A stretch of DNA of 5,692 nucleotides, taken from Acidobacteriota bacterium. GTDB lineage: Bacteria > Acidobacteriota > UBA6911. The translations under genes were made by a program, and so were the position numbers. Numbering within the stretch: the first letter of the stretch is position 1; each line of letters begins with the position of its first letter. The stretch is from positions 1 through 5,692 of the forward strand of contig JAHFUH010000377.1 of assembly GCA_023265215.1 (NCBI GenBank), written 5' to 3'. Shown piece by piece: positions 1 to 5,643 of this stretch. Under the pieces are notes generated by a model, which saw only the letters and a list, made by a program, of their open reading frames with translations, ran no database searches and had not been told where the DNA came from.

Positions 1-1465
1 TAGTCTTTAATGTTTTTCTTGATTCCGGTTTGGTAAGGATTTTTATCGCGCTGAGTATGCGCCCTTTTGCGTCTTCATTTTTAAATGCCGCCAGGATATC
101 GGCGTCATTTATTTCCGTGTCTTCTAAAACGTCGTGAAACAACACAGCGGCAAGAATGAGAGGGTCCGTCACCCTGAATGACTCGACCATGATTTTTGCG
201 ACCTTTATCGGATGCTCGATATATTTGCGGCGTGTATCTCCGGTGGGAATGATCTTAAACGCGCGGCGAAACTGTCCGTCATGGGATCGGTAGGCAATCT
301 TGTAGGCTCGCAGCAAGACTGCTTTGTCATTCACGGACAGTTCGCTGCCCGATTTCCTCTCAATAAGATGAAGCAGCCTGTTGAATTGATTGTTGATATG
401 AATATGATCTTCCCGGATGATTTCGAATCTTTCGAAATATTCCAGTTCCTGTTCGAGCAGTTTTTTGTCTTCCTCATCGAGACCGTCGACGACGGTCTCG
501 ATTCGTCGAATCAATTCTTTAAAAGATTCGCTAAACGGCGTTCCAAAAGGCATTTCTTTACGTATTTGGCTGAAAACCTTTCTGCAGTTCTTAAAAGCGT
601 TGAATCGCCGTGCAGAGTCATTGGCCATCAGAACAATATTCATGTAGCTGTACGCCAGCCAGACGCGCATCATCGTTTCCTGCGGAATTTCCGCCATGCC
701 CGGTTTTATGGCTTTGGCATCCATGATTTGAACTACCTGAAGCATTTTTAAAAGATCTTCCTTGGCAATGCCTGTTTCTTCATGAACGGAAGAAATATCC
801 CCGTACAAATCCTTATGGAGAATCCTTCCGTCCTTGAGACGGCCATAGGTCGCCTTCTCGATTAGAACGGAATGATTTCTGATGAGAAACTGCACGATCC
901 TGATTGAACGGGAATCCCATCCCAGGCGGGAAAGCGGAGCGGCTGCCAGTGCCGCAGAAATTTCAGGATGCTTTAAATGATTGATATAACTTCTTCCTTC
1001 GGGGGTATCCATGCCAAAAAAAGGATAGGTTTCGCGCAGGATGCTCTTTCTTCTCTTTTTGGTCCATTCAACGGAGAAATGATACCAGAGGGGCAGGTTC
1101 GTTCCTTTTAGGATAGCGACTTCTCCCTGGTCATGAAATAAAAGGGCTGTGTTGATCCATAGCAATGCGCAGCGTTTCGACTCGTCATCTTTATATTCTT
1201 CGACACCGAAACTGCCTACCCAGTCAAACGTTTGTCGGATGGACTCGAGCATGTGCCGCATTACGGGCATGAGGCGGTAAATATTCGGGTCTTTGTCCTG
1301 CAGATTTTCCTCGAAGGCGTTCAATTCTGGGATCAATTCATGCAGCTTCCTGATTGAGACTGCATGCTCAAACGCTTCGGGATCCTGCATTATGCGGGCA
1401 AACAGCTGTTGATTGGATAGGTCTTCTTTCGCCAGCCGGCTGAAAAAGGCCTCTGCCATGTCCAT
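1..1465 (-). CDS. Double HD-domain protein, C-terminal domain RelA/SpoT-like (3' end outside window)
   Basis: The frame is open for 488 codons from ATG 1465 to the left edge, so the C-terminus is missing. Two metal-binding HD-type domains are visible. The first resembles GlnD-type HD domains: FHDQGE (H111, D112), LKHPE (H166), RNHSV (H198) and QIMDAK (D249). Residues 280-385 are largely helical and charged. The second matches the (p)ppGpp hydrolase domain of RelA/SpoT: SHDGQ (H395), YIEHP (H418) and LFHDVLEDT (H444, D445, then E-D), reaching the family's FxxE/LTK region at the window edge. Hydrolysis of a guanosine tetraphosphate-like or other phospho-substrate is an inference from these motifs. 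No synthetase domain appears in the part seen. ATG 1465 was chosen because GAGGG lies upstream and overlaps the stop of the preceding small frame; ATG 1459 is also possible. The open frame continues upstream to 1549, and a frameshift may have removed the true N-terminus. The gene looks more AT-rich than the sigma operon. Confidence 0.85.
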   Translation of the reverse strand, partial: MDMAEAFFSRLAKEDLSNQQLFARIMQDPEAFEHAVSIRKLHELIPELNAFEENLQDKDPNIYRLMPVMRHMLESIRQTFDWVGSFGVEEYKDDESKRCALLWINTALLFHDQGEVAILKGTNLPLWYHFSVEWTKKRRKSILRETYPFFGMDTPEGRSYINHLKHPEISAALAAAPLSRLGWDSRSIRIVQFLIRNHSVLIEKATYGRLKDGRILHKDLYGDISSVHEETGIAKEDLLKMLQVVQIMDAKAIKPGMAEIPQETMMRVWLAYSYMNIVLMANDSARRFNAFKNCRKVFSQIRKEMPFGTPFSESFKELIRRIETVVDGLDEEDKKLLEQELEYFERFEIIREDHIHINNQFNRLLHLIERKSGSELSVNDKAVLLRAYKIAYRSHDGQFRRAFKIIPTGDTRRKYIEHPIKVAKIMVESFRVTDPLILAAVLFHDVLEDTEINDADILAAFKNEDAKGRILSAIKILTKPESRKTLKT

Positions 1466-1479
1466 TCTTTCGATATCCC

Positions 1480-1614
1480 TCAGTTTTTGAAAGTGCGCCA
1501 ATCCGCAACTTTCACGCCCAGATCGATACCAGTGGTCAACCGCGAGGGCTCAATTCCGTAGTAATATTTTCGTTTCTCATGTTCACTTTTATAATGTTCA
1601 GTTATTAAGAACAT
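1480..1614 (-). CDS. Small ORF (44 aa) upstream of the HD gene, or its frameshifted N-terminus
   Basis: The frame runs from ATG 1614 to TGA 1482-1480. It begins MFLITEHYKSEHEKRKYYYG and ends GVKVADWRTFKN, a composition that looks like real protein and better than the other two frames over the same bases. I do not recognise the sequence. Its stop is 14 nt before ATG 1465 of the HD gene, and the TGA overlaps that gene's GAGGG. This fits either a translationally coupled leader gene or one longer gene broken by a frameshift. Adding a single A to the A-run at 1484-1488 would join WRTFK directly to KLRDIERMDMAEAFF of the HD protein. No good ribosome binding site precedes ATG 1614: a GGAGG at 1640-1644 is 25 nt away, which is too far. 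The frame stays open upstream to 1686 without another standard start codon. Confidence 0.45.
   Translation of the reverse strand: MFLITEHYKSEHEKRKYYYGIEPSRLTTGIDLGVKVADWRTFKN
1579..1614 (-). promoter_or_regulatory. Possible promoter/operator with 15-nt-spaced ATGTTC/GAACAT half-sites
   Basis: Three copies of one hexamer start exactly 15 nt apart: ATGTTC at 1579 and 1594, and its inverse GAACAT at 1609. The latter two form an inverted repeat with a 9-nt spacer. On the minus strand the block is AT-rich, with TTGTAT and CATTAT spaced 16 nt as a weak promoter-like pair. The block also overlaps the first codons of the 44-codon frame, where two copies read as Glu-His codons, so it may be coincidence of coding. 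Confidence 0.25.
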
Positions 1615-1769
1615 ACAATAAAAATGAACTGGAGTAAAACCTCCATGGGAATATAAAAGGTCAACGAGACAAACTATCGTTATTTTTCAATACTTTACAG
1701 ATAGATCTCGATGGTTGCTCATTATTTGTAAATGTTTAGCCATAAGACACCGGATACTCAGAAAATGAA
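1615..1769. other. AT-rich intergenic stretch, no gene seen
   Basis: No frame with coding character is seen on either strand. The stretch holds one small hairpin, TGGAG/CTCCA at 1630-1634 and 1641-1645 with a 6-nt loop, and AT-rich sequence that could contain the promoter of the HD gene. TTGACC reads on the minus strand near 1660-1665, but it has no convincing -10 partner. Confidence 0.5.
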
Positions 1770-2125
1770 GGGCCGAAGGCCCGTTCCATATCGCCTGGGG
1801 TAGTGCCCCATAAGCGCTAACTTAATATTCTTTTTGCGCCGCGTAGGTTCTGAGAATAAATCGAAGTGGATGCGCAAATCGCTTAAAGCAAATTTTTATG
1901 CCCTGAAAGGGCATTGCCTTAAAGGCCGGACGCTGCCATTTCGGGGCAGAGGGCCTGATACCATGCTTTCGATTTTTTCTCACGACCGTAGCGACGCCTG
2001 ACCTTGGATCCCAATGATCGTTTCCCATAGTTGAGGTCAACCATCGCTAACGCGACGGATATATATTTCTCGACAAATTCCCGGCCTTAAAAGGCCGGGC
2101 TAAACTCATGGGCCGCTACGCGGCC
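1770..2125. repeat. Nest of palindromic, REP-like intergenic repeats
   Basis: This stretch is packed with hairpins. From left to right they are: GGGCC-GAA-GGCCC (1770-1782); TGGGG/CCCCA (1796-1810); ATGCCCT-GAA-AGGGCAT (1898-1914, 7-bp stem); a long imperfect stem of 12 pairs in 15 between 1990-2004 and 2034-2048; CCCGGCCTT-AA-AAGGCCGGG (2080-2099, 9-bp arms); and GGCCGC-TAC-GCGGCC (2111-2125). Several loops are GAA or TAC triplets. The only frame across it, minus 1822-2040, is short, rich in Arg, Lys and Pro, and follows the palindromes, so I do not call it a gene. The pattern fits a mosaic of REP/BIME-like or MITE-like elements mobilised by a transposase encoded elsewhere; no transposase is visible here. 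Confidence 0.7.
1836..1997. repeat. Imperfect 30-bp inverted repeats enclosing about 100 bp
   Basis: The right arm (1968-1997, plus) begins TTCGATTTTTTCTCAC. The left arm (1836-1865), read on the minus strand, begins TTCGATTTATTCTCAG. The arms match at 23 of 30 positions, with the TTCGATTT ends facing inward. Between them lie the 7-bp hairpin at 1898-1914 and GC-rich short palindromes. A third copy of the arm sits at 5196-5224 on the plus strand. The size and structure fit a non-autonomous palindromic element; no target-site duplication is obvious. Confidence 0.55.
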
Positions 2126-2324
2126 ATCTTCAAGCCCTACGGCAAAACAGTTGCCATTATTTTAATCGCTTCATTTTTAACGAACTGATTTAAAAAATGA
2201 GCATTGGTCTGCTTTCTGCGACACACTCCCATTGCTTCATTCCAGCACCTCTGGACAGATCAACCTAACGCCAGCCACTGTCTTTGCAATAAGGAGTAGG
2301 TGCCATTGATAAATGAGTCTGATC
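2126..2324. other. Intergenic stretch with no recognisable gene
   Basis: No frame with coding character is seen. The left part is AT-rich (TTTTAATCGCTTCATTTTT and runs of A near 2190-2200). I see no tRNA, clear promoter or repeat arm shared with the rest of the window. It is probably the distal untranslated part of the sigma-operon transcript and the flank of the repeat nest. Confidence 0.5.
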
Positions 2325-2353
2325 CTTGCCGAGGGATTTAAGCCCCCGGCAAG
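2325..2353 (-). terminator. Stem-loop after the sigma operon, probable terminator
   Basis: The arms at 2325-2335 and 2343-2353 form an 11-bp stem around a 7-nt loop. On the minus strand it reads CTTGCCGGGGG, loop CTTAAAT, then CCCTCGGCAAG, with one G-U pair. It begins about 43 nt beyond the stop codon of the last operon gene. No U-run follows on the minus strand, so it may act as a weak terminator or an mRNA 3'-end stabiliser. Confidence 0.5.
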
Positions 2354-2395
2354 AGTTTGCATATGCGAAGGACTTCGATTGAGTGAGAGGCCCTA

Positions 2396-3430
2396 TTAGT
2401 GGGCGGGGGGCAAGGGCAAAACAATCATGCTGTATATAAGGACCAGGAAGATCAATGATAGCAGGGGAAAGACGTACCAGGATACCCGGCTGAACGCAGA
2501 TGGTGCTTCGACTCGTCCTGTCCGAATCGCGCGATCCTCCCAGGGCGCACCGATGATAGCCATTCCCAAATGGGCAGTGAAACAGGACGCGATAATGAAT
2601 GCTATCGCCCCGGCAACCCGACCAATGCCCCGAGGGCTGGGATCGGTCATGCCATGAAGTATCTGGATAAATCCCATCAAGCAACCGATGAGCCCCATAC
2701 CGGCAAAAGCTGTGGATGGCGTCAGCCTTGTGTTATTCCCTCCCATAAACAGCATTAGCGCCAAAGTCCCTCCTAAAACAACCAGGAACGATGGGATACA
2801 GGCAATCCCCACTCCCGATAAAGAAACGTTAGGCAAGCGAACCGTTGAAACCAGGGCGGCCAGAAAAAGCCCATACCCAACCAGAGTCCCGAATCCCCAG
2901 CCGGAACGCCCGTATAAAACCTGCGGATTGCTGCGCTCTGCAACCGGCCCTGATAGCCGGCTTTGGAGCTTTCCCATGAGTTTCCAGCAGGGGACAAAGC
3001 AAATCACCGCAAGCAAGATGCCATAGAAGGTGGATAACAGGGGGCGGATCAACATAGGTATGATCGCCGACATACCTACGGCATTCTCCGATTTCATTGC
3101 TGCGAAGCTGACAACAATACTCAGGACGCTGCTCAATCCGCCCAGTATCCAGAAGCCACGGCCTGCGGCTTCCCAGAAATGAGCTGAGTTTCTTATTTCC
3201 GCGTCATCACCGGAATCTCCTGCGGCATGCCGGAACGCGCGCCAGATTTCGGCGCCCGGGAAACTAATCATCATCAAGGCTACTCCGCCGATCAGGACAA
3301 AGAAAAATCCATAAGGATCGTAGTAACTCGCCGGTGTCCCTGATTTCACTGCGCCTATCAATGCAATCAACAAAATCAGGATCCTGCCGACGATCAATAA
3401 AAATTTTTTGCCGGGGTTCTTGGATGACAT
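2396..3430 (-). CDS. Polytopic protein with duplicated MotA/TolQ/ExbB-like core
   Basis: A 344-aa inner-membrane protein with about nine hydrophobic helices, near residues 10-28, 40-57, 93-111, 126-147, 180-196, 206-229, 241-260, 271-293 and 317-340. The sequence looks like two tandem copies of the MotA/TolQ/ExbB helix set. FFFVLIGGVALMM (43-55) parallels SFLVVLGGTLALMLF (214-228). WILGGLSSVLSIV (94-106) parallels GMGLIGCLMGFIQIL (244-258). IRPLLSTFYGILLAV (128-142) parallels FIIASCFTAHLGMAI (278-292). The first copy keeps the MotA-like TFYG helix; the second keeps the GLIGCLMGFIQIL helix. Family members form ion-driven complexes with MotB/TolR/ExbD-type partners, and no such partner is seen here, so ion transport is inference. 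The start is supported by AGGAGG at 3436-3441, 5 nt upstream. The gene lies 51 bp after the anti-sigma gene and is probably the third operon member. Confidence 0.75.
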   Translation of the reverse strand: MSSKNPGKKFLLIVGRILILLIALIGAVKSGTPASYYDPYGFFFVLIGGVALMMISFPGAEIWRAFRHAAGDSGDDAEIRNSAHFWEAAGRGFWILGGLSSVLSIVVSFAAMKSENAVGMSAIIPMLIRPLLSTFYGILLAVICFVPCWKLMGKLQSRLSGPVAERSNPQVLYGRSGWGFGTLVGYGLFLAALVSTVRLPNVSLSGVGIACIPSFLVVLGGTLALMLFMGGNNTRLTPSTAFAGMGLIGCLMGFIQILHGMTDPSPRGIGRVAGAIAFIIASCFTAHLGMAIIGAPWEDRAIRTGRVEAPSAFSRVSWYVFPLLSLIFLVLIYSMIVLPLPPAH

Positions 3431-3481
3431 GATGCCCTCCTTTCAGGGCTGAACCTTACTGCCGATTTATCGCTTCCCTGC

Positions 3482-4318
3482 CTACGGCCCGGGAACAAAC
3501 AACTCCCTGGAAATGGGCTGGTTCCAGTGAAACCGGACCTCCATAAGGCAGACCCGATCCCCGTTCGCCCGGTCTGAATTCAACGCATATTTTTTAAGTA
3601 CCTTGGGCAAATATGTTGTTGCGTCGATCGTAATTTCAACAGCTTGCCGGTCTTCCCGGCCGGTGATCAGGAATTCACCTGATCCGGTCCGCTCACCGGT
3701 CTGCATCAATCCGTATCGCTCCTCCATGTTTTTTGCCAAAAGCGCGGGAGCCCTGAATTCCATGGCCGGCTGCCACACAGGACCGGGAGATATTGTCTTG
3801 AGGGGCATCGAGCGTATCAAGCCGCCGGCAGAGCCGGAGAACGAAATGGTTTCATCTGAAATCCAAATCGTCTGAGCGCCGCCGGCAGAGACCATATCCA
3901 CACGAGCATCACCGTCAGCGCGCCAGATCACGTGATAGGAAGTTCCCTCGCCTCCAGCCTCCGGGTTCAGGACGGTGCAATCCATAAAAGCCGCGTGATT
4001 CAGACTCATGGATACGGTTATGATCACTTTCAACTGCTCAATGGAGTGAGCCAGGGCGCTCTGAGATCCGCTAAGATGCATCACGGCGCCCAGGATCAGC
4101 ATGACCGCCGATGCAACAGCAAGAATTTCCTTCCGGAACAACCCGTGCGTCCACGGCCACTCATCCGCCTCCGCCGCGCCTTCAGGCCGGTCAAGGGTGC
4201 GCTTGAGATTGAGAAACTGCCGGTTCATCCTGGCCTCGGCCTCGGGCGGGAGATTATCCTTGAGTGCCTGCTTAAGGAGTTTGTCCAGATCAGGCTCGGG
4301 GATATTGGATCTATTCAT
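3482..4318 (-). CDS. Membrane-anchored anti-sigma/sensor protein with LolA/RseB-like outer domain
   Basis: A 278-aa protein. Residues 1-62 form a charged cytoplasmic tail including LDKLLKQALKDNLPPEAEAR, a helical segment typical of proteins encoded beside ECF sigma factors. One transmembrane helix follows at about 64-83 (EILAVASAVMLILGAVMHL). The rest (90-278) should lie in the periplasm and reads as beta-rich: YHVIWRADGDARVDMVS, TIWISDETISFSG, TYLPKVLKKY and EVRFHWNQPI resemble the LolA/LppX/RseB fold that binds lipid or lipoprotein. The zinc-binding HxxxCxxC motif of many anti-sigma factors is absent; the only cysteines are C114 and C257, both outside the membrane. The ATG overlaps the end of the sigma gene by 8 bp and has AGGAGG at 4325-4330, 6 nt upstream. 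The role (sequestering the sigma factor until an envelope signal is sensed) is inferred from context and layout. Confidence 0.75.
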   Translation of the reverse strand: MNRSNIPEPDLDKLLKQALKDNLPPEAEARMNRQFLNLKRTLDRPEGAAEADEWPWTHGLFRKEILAVASAVMLILGAVMHLSGSQSALAHSIEQLKVIITVSMSLNHAAFMDCTVLNPEAGGEGTSYHVIWRADGDARVDMVSAGGAQTIWISDETISFSGSAGGLIRSMPLKTISPGPVWQPAMEFRAPALLAKNMEERYGLMQTGERTGSGEFLITGREDRQAVEITIDATTYLPKVLKKYALNSDRANGDRVCLMEVRFHWNQPISRELFVPGP

Positions 4319-4928
4319 TTCGAACCTCCTGCCGGCTGCTCCGACACAGATGAGAGAGCCATTTCCTGAGTTGGGCGCGGCCTCGGGAAATATGAATCCT
4401 TGCGGTTATTTCGCTGCAGTCCAGCGCGAGCGCGATCGCTTCAAAAGACTCTTCGTGAATAAGCCACATCATCACGGCGAGCGCGCGTTTTCTGGGAAGC
4501 CGCCGGATCGCCTGCTGCACCTGCTCCGCGATTTCTCTTTCTTCCAGATCACGATCCGCATCGTGGTCCGGTGGAGCCGGAGCATTGTCCAGCGGAGATA
4601 AATCCGTTTGGCGCCGCATGCGGCCCAGTCTGCGTAAGGAATCATAGGCTGCATTCAGGCAGATCTTCAGGATCAAAGCCTTTGGATTGGGATGGAGTCG
4701 GATCTGGAAGCGCTTTTTCCAAACGACAGCCAATGCGTCCTGGAGACAGTCCTCCGCCATATCCGCATTGCGCACGACCTGCCAAATGGAATGCATCATC
4801 TTGGCTTCGAGGGGCGCGATCAGTTCGTCGTAGATCGTCCTGTCGTCGGTCACCAGGCTCCCCCGCCGGGATTTCAGATCTTCTTCACTCTCCATCAGCC
4901 CTGCATTGAGAGGTGTCGCGGATTCCAT
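4311..4928 (-). CDS. ECF-family RNA polymerase sigma factor
   Basis: A 205-aa sigma-70 family protein of the extracytoplasmic-function type, with only regions 2 and 4. Region 2 spans about 33-103 and includes VRNADMAEDCLQDALAVVWK, the helix that binds core polymerase and the -10 element, then PKALILKICLNAAYDSLRR. A linker rich in Asp and Pro follows (108-127). Region 4 spans about 128-194 with AIRRLPRKRALAVMMW and the -35-binding helix-turn-helix SFEAIALALDCSEITARIHI. ATG 4928 was chosen because GAGGGAACA lies directly upstream and the family usually begins close to region 2. The open frame extends to ATG 5090, but those extra 54 residues run through repeat and leader sequence and do not look like protein. 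The last codons overlap the anti-sigma start (ATGAATAG), implying translational coupling. It probably directs its own operon and an unknown regulon. Confidence 0.9.
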   Translation of the reverse strand: MESATPLNAGLMESEEDLKSRRGSLVTDDRTIYDELIAPLEAKMMHSIWQVVRNADMAEDCLQDALAVVWKKRFQIRLHPNPKALILKICLNAAYDSLRRLGRMRRQTDLSPLDNAPAPPDHDADRDLEEREIAEQVQQAIRRLPRKRALAVMMWLIHEESFEAIALALDCSEITARIHISRGRAQLRKWLSHLCRSSRQEVRNE

Positions 4929-4966
4929 TGTTCCCTCAATACAGTAACCGTTCAAGCAAGTGGTAT

Positions 4967-4995
4967 TGTTTACTTTTTTTTGCGTCGGGTGACAA
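4967..4995 (-). promoter_or_regulatory. Possible promoter of the sigma operon
   Basis: On the minus strand TTGTCA (4990-4995, five of six bases of the housekeeping -35) is followed after 17 nt by TAAACA (4967-4972), a weak -10. An A8 tract (4974-4981) lies in the spacer. The site is about 40 nt upstream of the chosen ATG. TGAAC-like words nearby (TTGCTGAAC, CTTGAACGG) could instead be -35 elements of an ECF self-regulated promoter, but I could not find a convincing -10 for them. Confidence 0.3.
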
Positions 4996-5008
4996 TTGTT
5001 CAGCAAAG

Positions 5009-5224
5009 GCCTGAAGGTCCAATAGTGAATAGGCCCGGCCGTCAGGCTGGGGATAGAACTGAGCGATGATGAGTGCCGTAGGAGCGGCACTTCAAACGTT
5101 TGTTAGTGCCGGCCCTTCAGGCATCGTTCCCGGAATATCCGTTTACCCCGAGCTGATGCTCAGGGCTATTCATTGCCGGCGCTTCGCGCCTCAATTTCGA
5201 TTTTTTCTCACAACCTGCGCGGGG
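5009..5224. repeat. Palindromic repeat cluster between ybgC and the sigma operon
   Basis: This cluster contains several elements. AGTGCCG/CGGCACT at 5072-5091 is a 7-bp stem with a 6-nt loop. CAAACGTTTG is a perfect palindrome near 5094-5103. CCCCGAGC/GCTCAGGG at 5146-5165 has one mismatch. GGCGC-TTC-GCGCC at 5178-5190 is a hairpin. A copy of the motif TTCGATTTTTTCTCAC at 5196-5211 matches one at 1968-1983; with one more flanking base the shared identity is 17 nt. The words at 5009-5020 and 5111-5122 are inverted copies with 11 of 12 bases matching. No gene is visible in it. The shared motif ties it to the repeat nest at 1770-2125. Confidence 0.6.
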
Positions 5225-5236
5225 GCACGCATTGGG

Positions 5237-5632
5237 TCATGCCTGGCTGAGGAATGCCGGCAATTCCTTTAATGTGCCATCCTGGTCAATAGCAACAACA
5301 TCCACTTCGCCGCTCACCAGAGCCTCTTCCTCTCCCCGGCGCCTGATTTGCTGCCGAAAAGTGAGCCGGTATTCCGAAGCACGAACCATTGAGGTCAACA
5401 CCTCGATTCTGTCACCCAGGGAGGCGGGGCGCCGGAACTTAACGCGGATCTCGTATACAACCAGCCTGCAATCCGGCCGCGCGACTTCATTCATCGGAAT
5501 GCCGAGCGATTCTAGAAACTCGCTCCGGCCGCGCTCAAAATAACGAAGATAGTTGGCGTAATATACGATGCCTTGCGCATCCGTATCTTCCAGGTAAACA
5601 CGAATCCCCAGTACATGATCATTAGTCTGCAT
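5237..5632 (-). CDS. ybgC: YbgC-type acyl-CoA thioesterase (hotdog fold)
   Basis: A complete 131-aa protein of the 4-hydroxybenzoyl-CoA thioesterase/YbgC family, of usual length for the group. The N-terminal signature RVYLEDTDAQGIVYYANY followed by LRYFERGR carries the catalytic aspartate (D18, in the DxxG context shared by the family) and the long hotdog helix (about 27-44). The rest is the expected beta-sheet (LVVYEIRVKFRRPASLGD, YRLTFRQQIRR, ALVSGEVDVVAID). These enzymes hydrolyse acyl-CoA thioesters in the cytoplasm. In many Gram-negatives ybgC sits beside the tol-pal genes, but none of those lie in the window, so the substrate is open. ATG 5632 fits the family start. Its ribosome binding site is weak (GGGATAAAATCC upstream), perhaps helped by translation of the gene ending 11 nt before. 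No clear terminator follows; palindromic repeats begin just downstream. Confidence 0.9.
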   Translation of the reverse strand: MQTNDHVLGIRVYLEDTDAQGIVYYANYLRYFERGRSEFLESLGIPMNEVARPDCRLVVYEIRVKFRRPASLGDRIEVLTSMVRASEYRLTFRQQIRRRGEEEALVSGEVDVVAIDQDGTLKELPAFLSQA

Positions 5633-5643
5633 AGTTTTGGATT

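Noticed and set aside
212..751. Plus-strand open frame of 179 codons
   Set aside because: It lies exactly antisense, codon for codon, to the HD-domain protein, whose minus-strand reading gives clear family motifs.
1466..1549. Upstream extension of the HD frame (ALAVDHWYRSGRESCG and onward)
   Set aside because: No ATG or GTG start is present and the competing 44-codon frame over the same bases looks more protein-like. A TTG at 1501 lacks a clear ribosome binding site.
1822..2040. Minus-strand 72-aa open frame
   Set aside because: It runs through the palindromic repeats, has a basic low-quality composition and no ribosome binding site that stands out. It is a repeat read-through.
1770..2125. 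CRISPR array
   Set aside because: The repeats are palindromic words of differing sequence and spacing, not identical direct repeats with regular spacers, and no cas gene is visible.
2265..2684. Minus-strand 139-aa open frame
   Set aside because: It overlaps the 3' part of the membrane-protein gene in another frame. The membrane protein has regular helices and a strong ribosome binding site.
3932..4601. Plus-strand open frames of 145 and 166 codons opposite the sigma and anti-sigma genes
   Set aside because: Antisense shadows of GC-rich coding sequence; the minus-strand products have recognisable domains.
4929..5090. 54-residue N-terminal extension of the sigma factor from ATG 5090
   Set aside because: It runs through leader and repeat sequence, is not protein-like, and ATG 4928 has a good GAGGGA site and fits family length.
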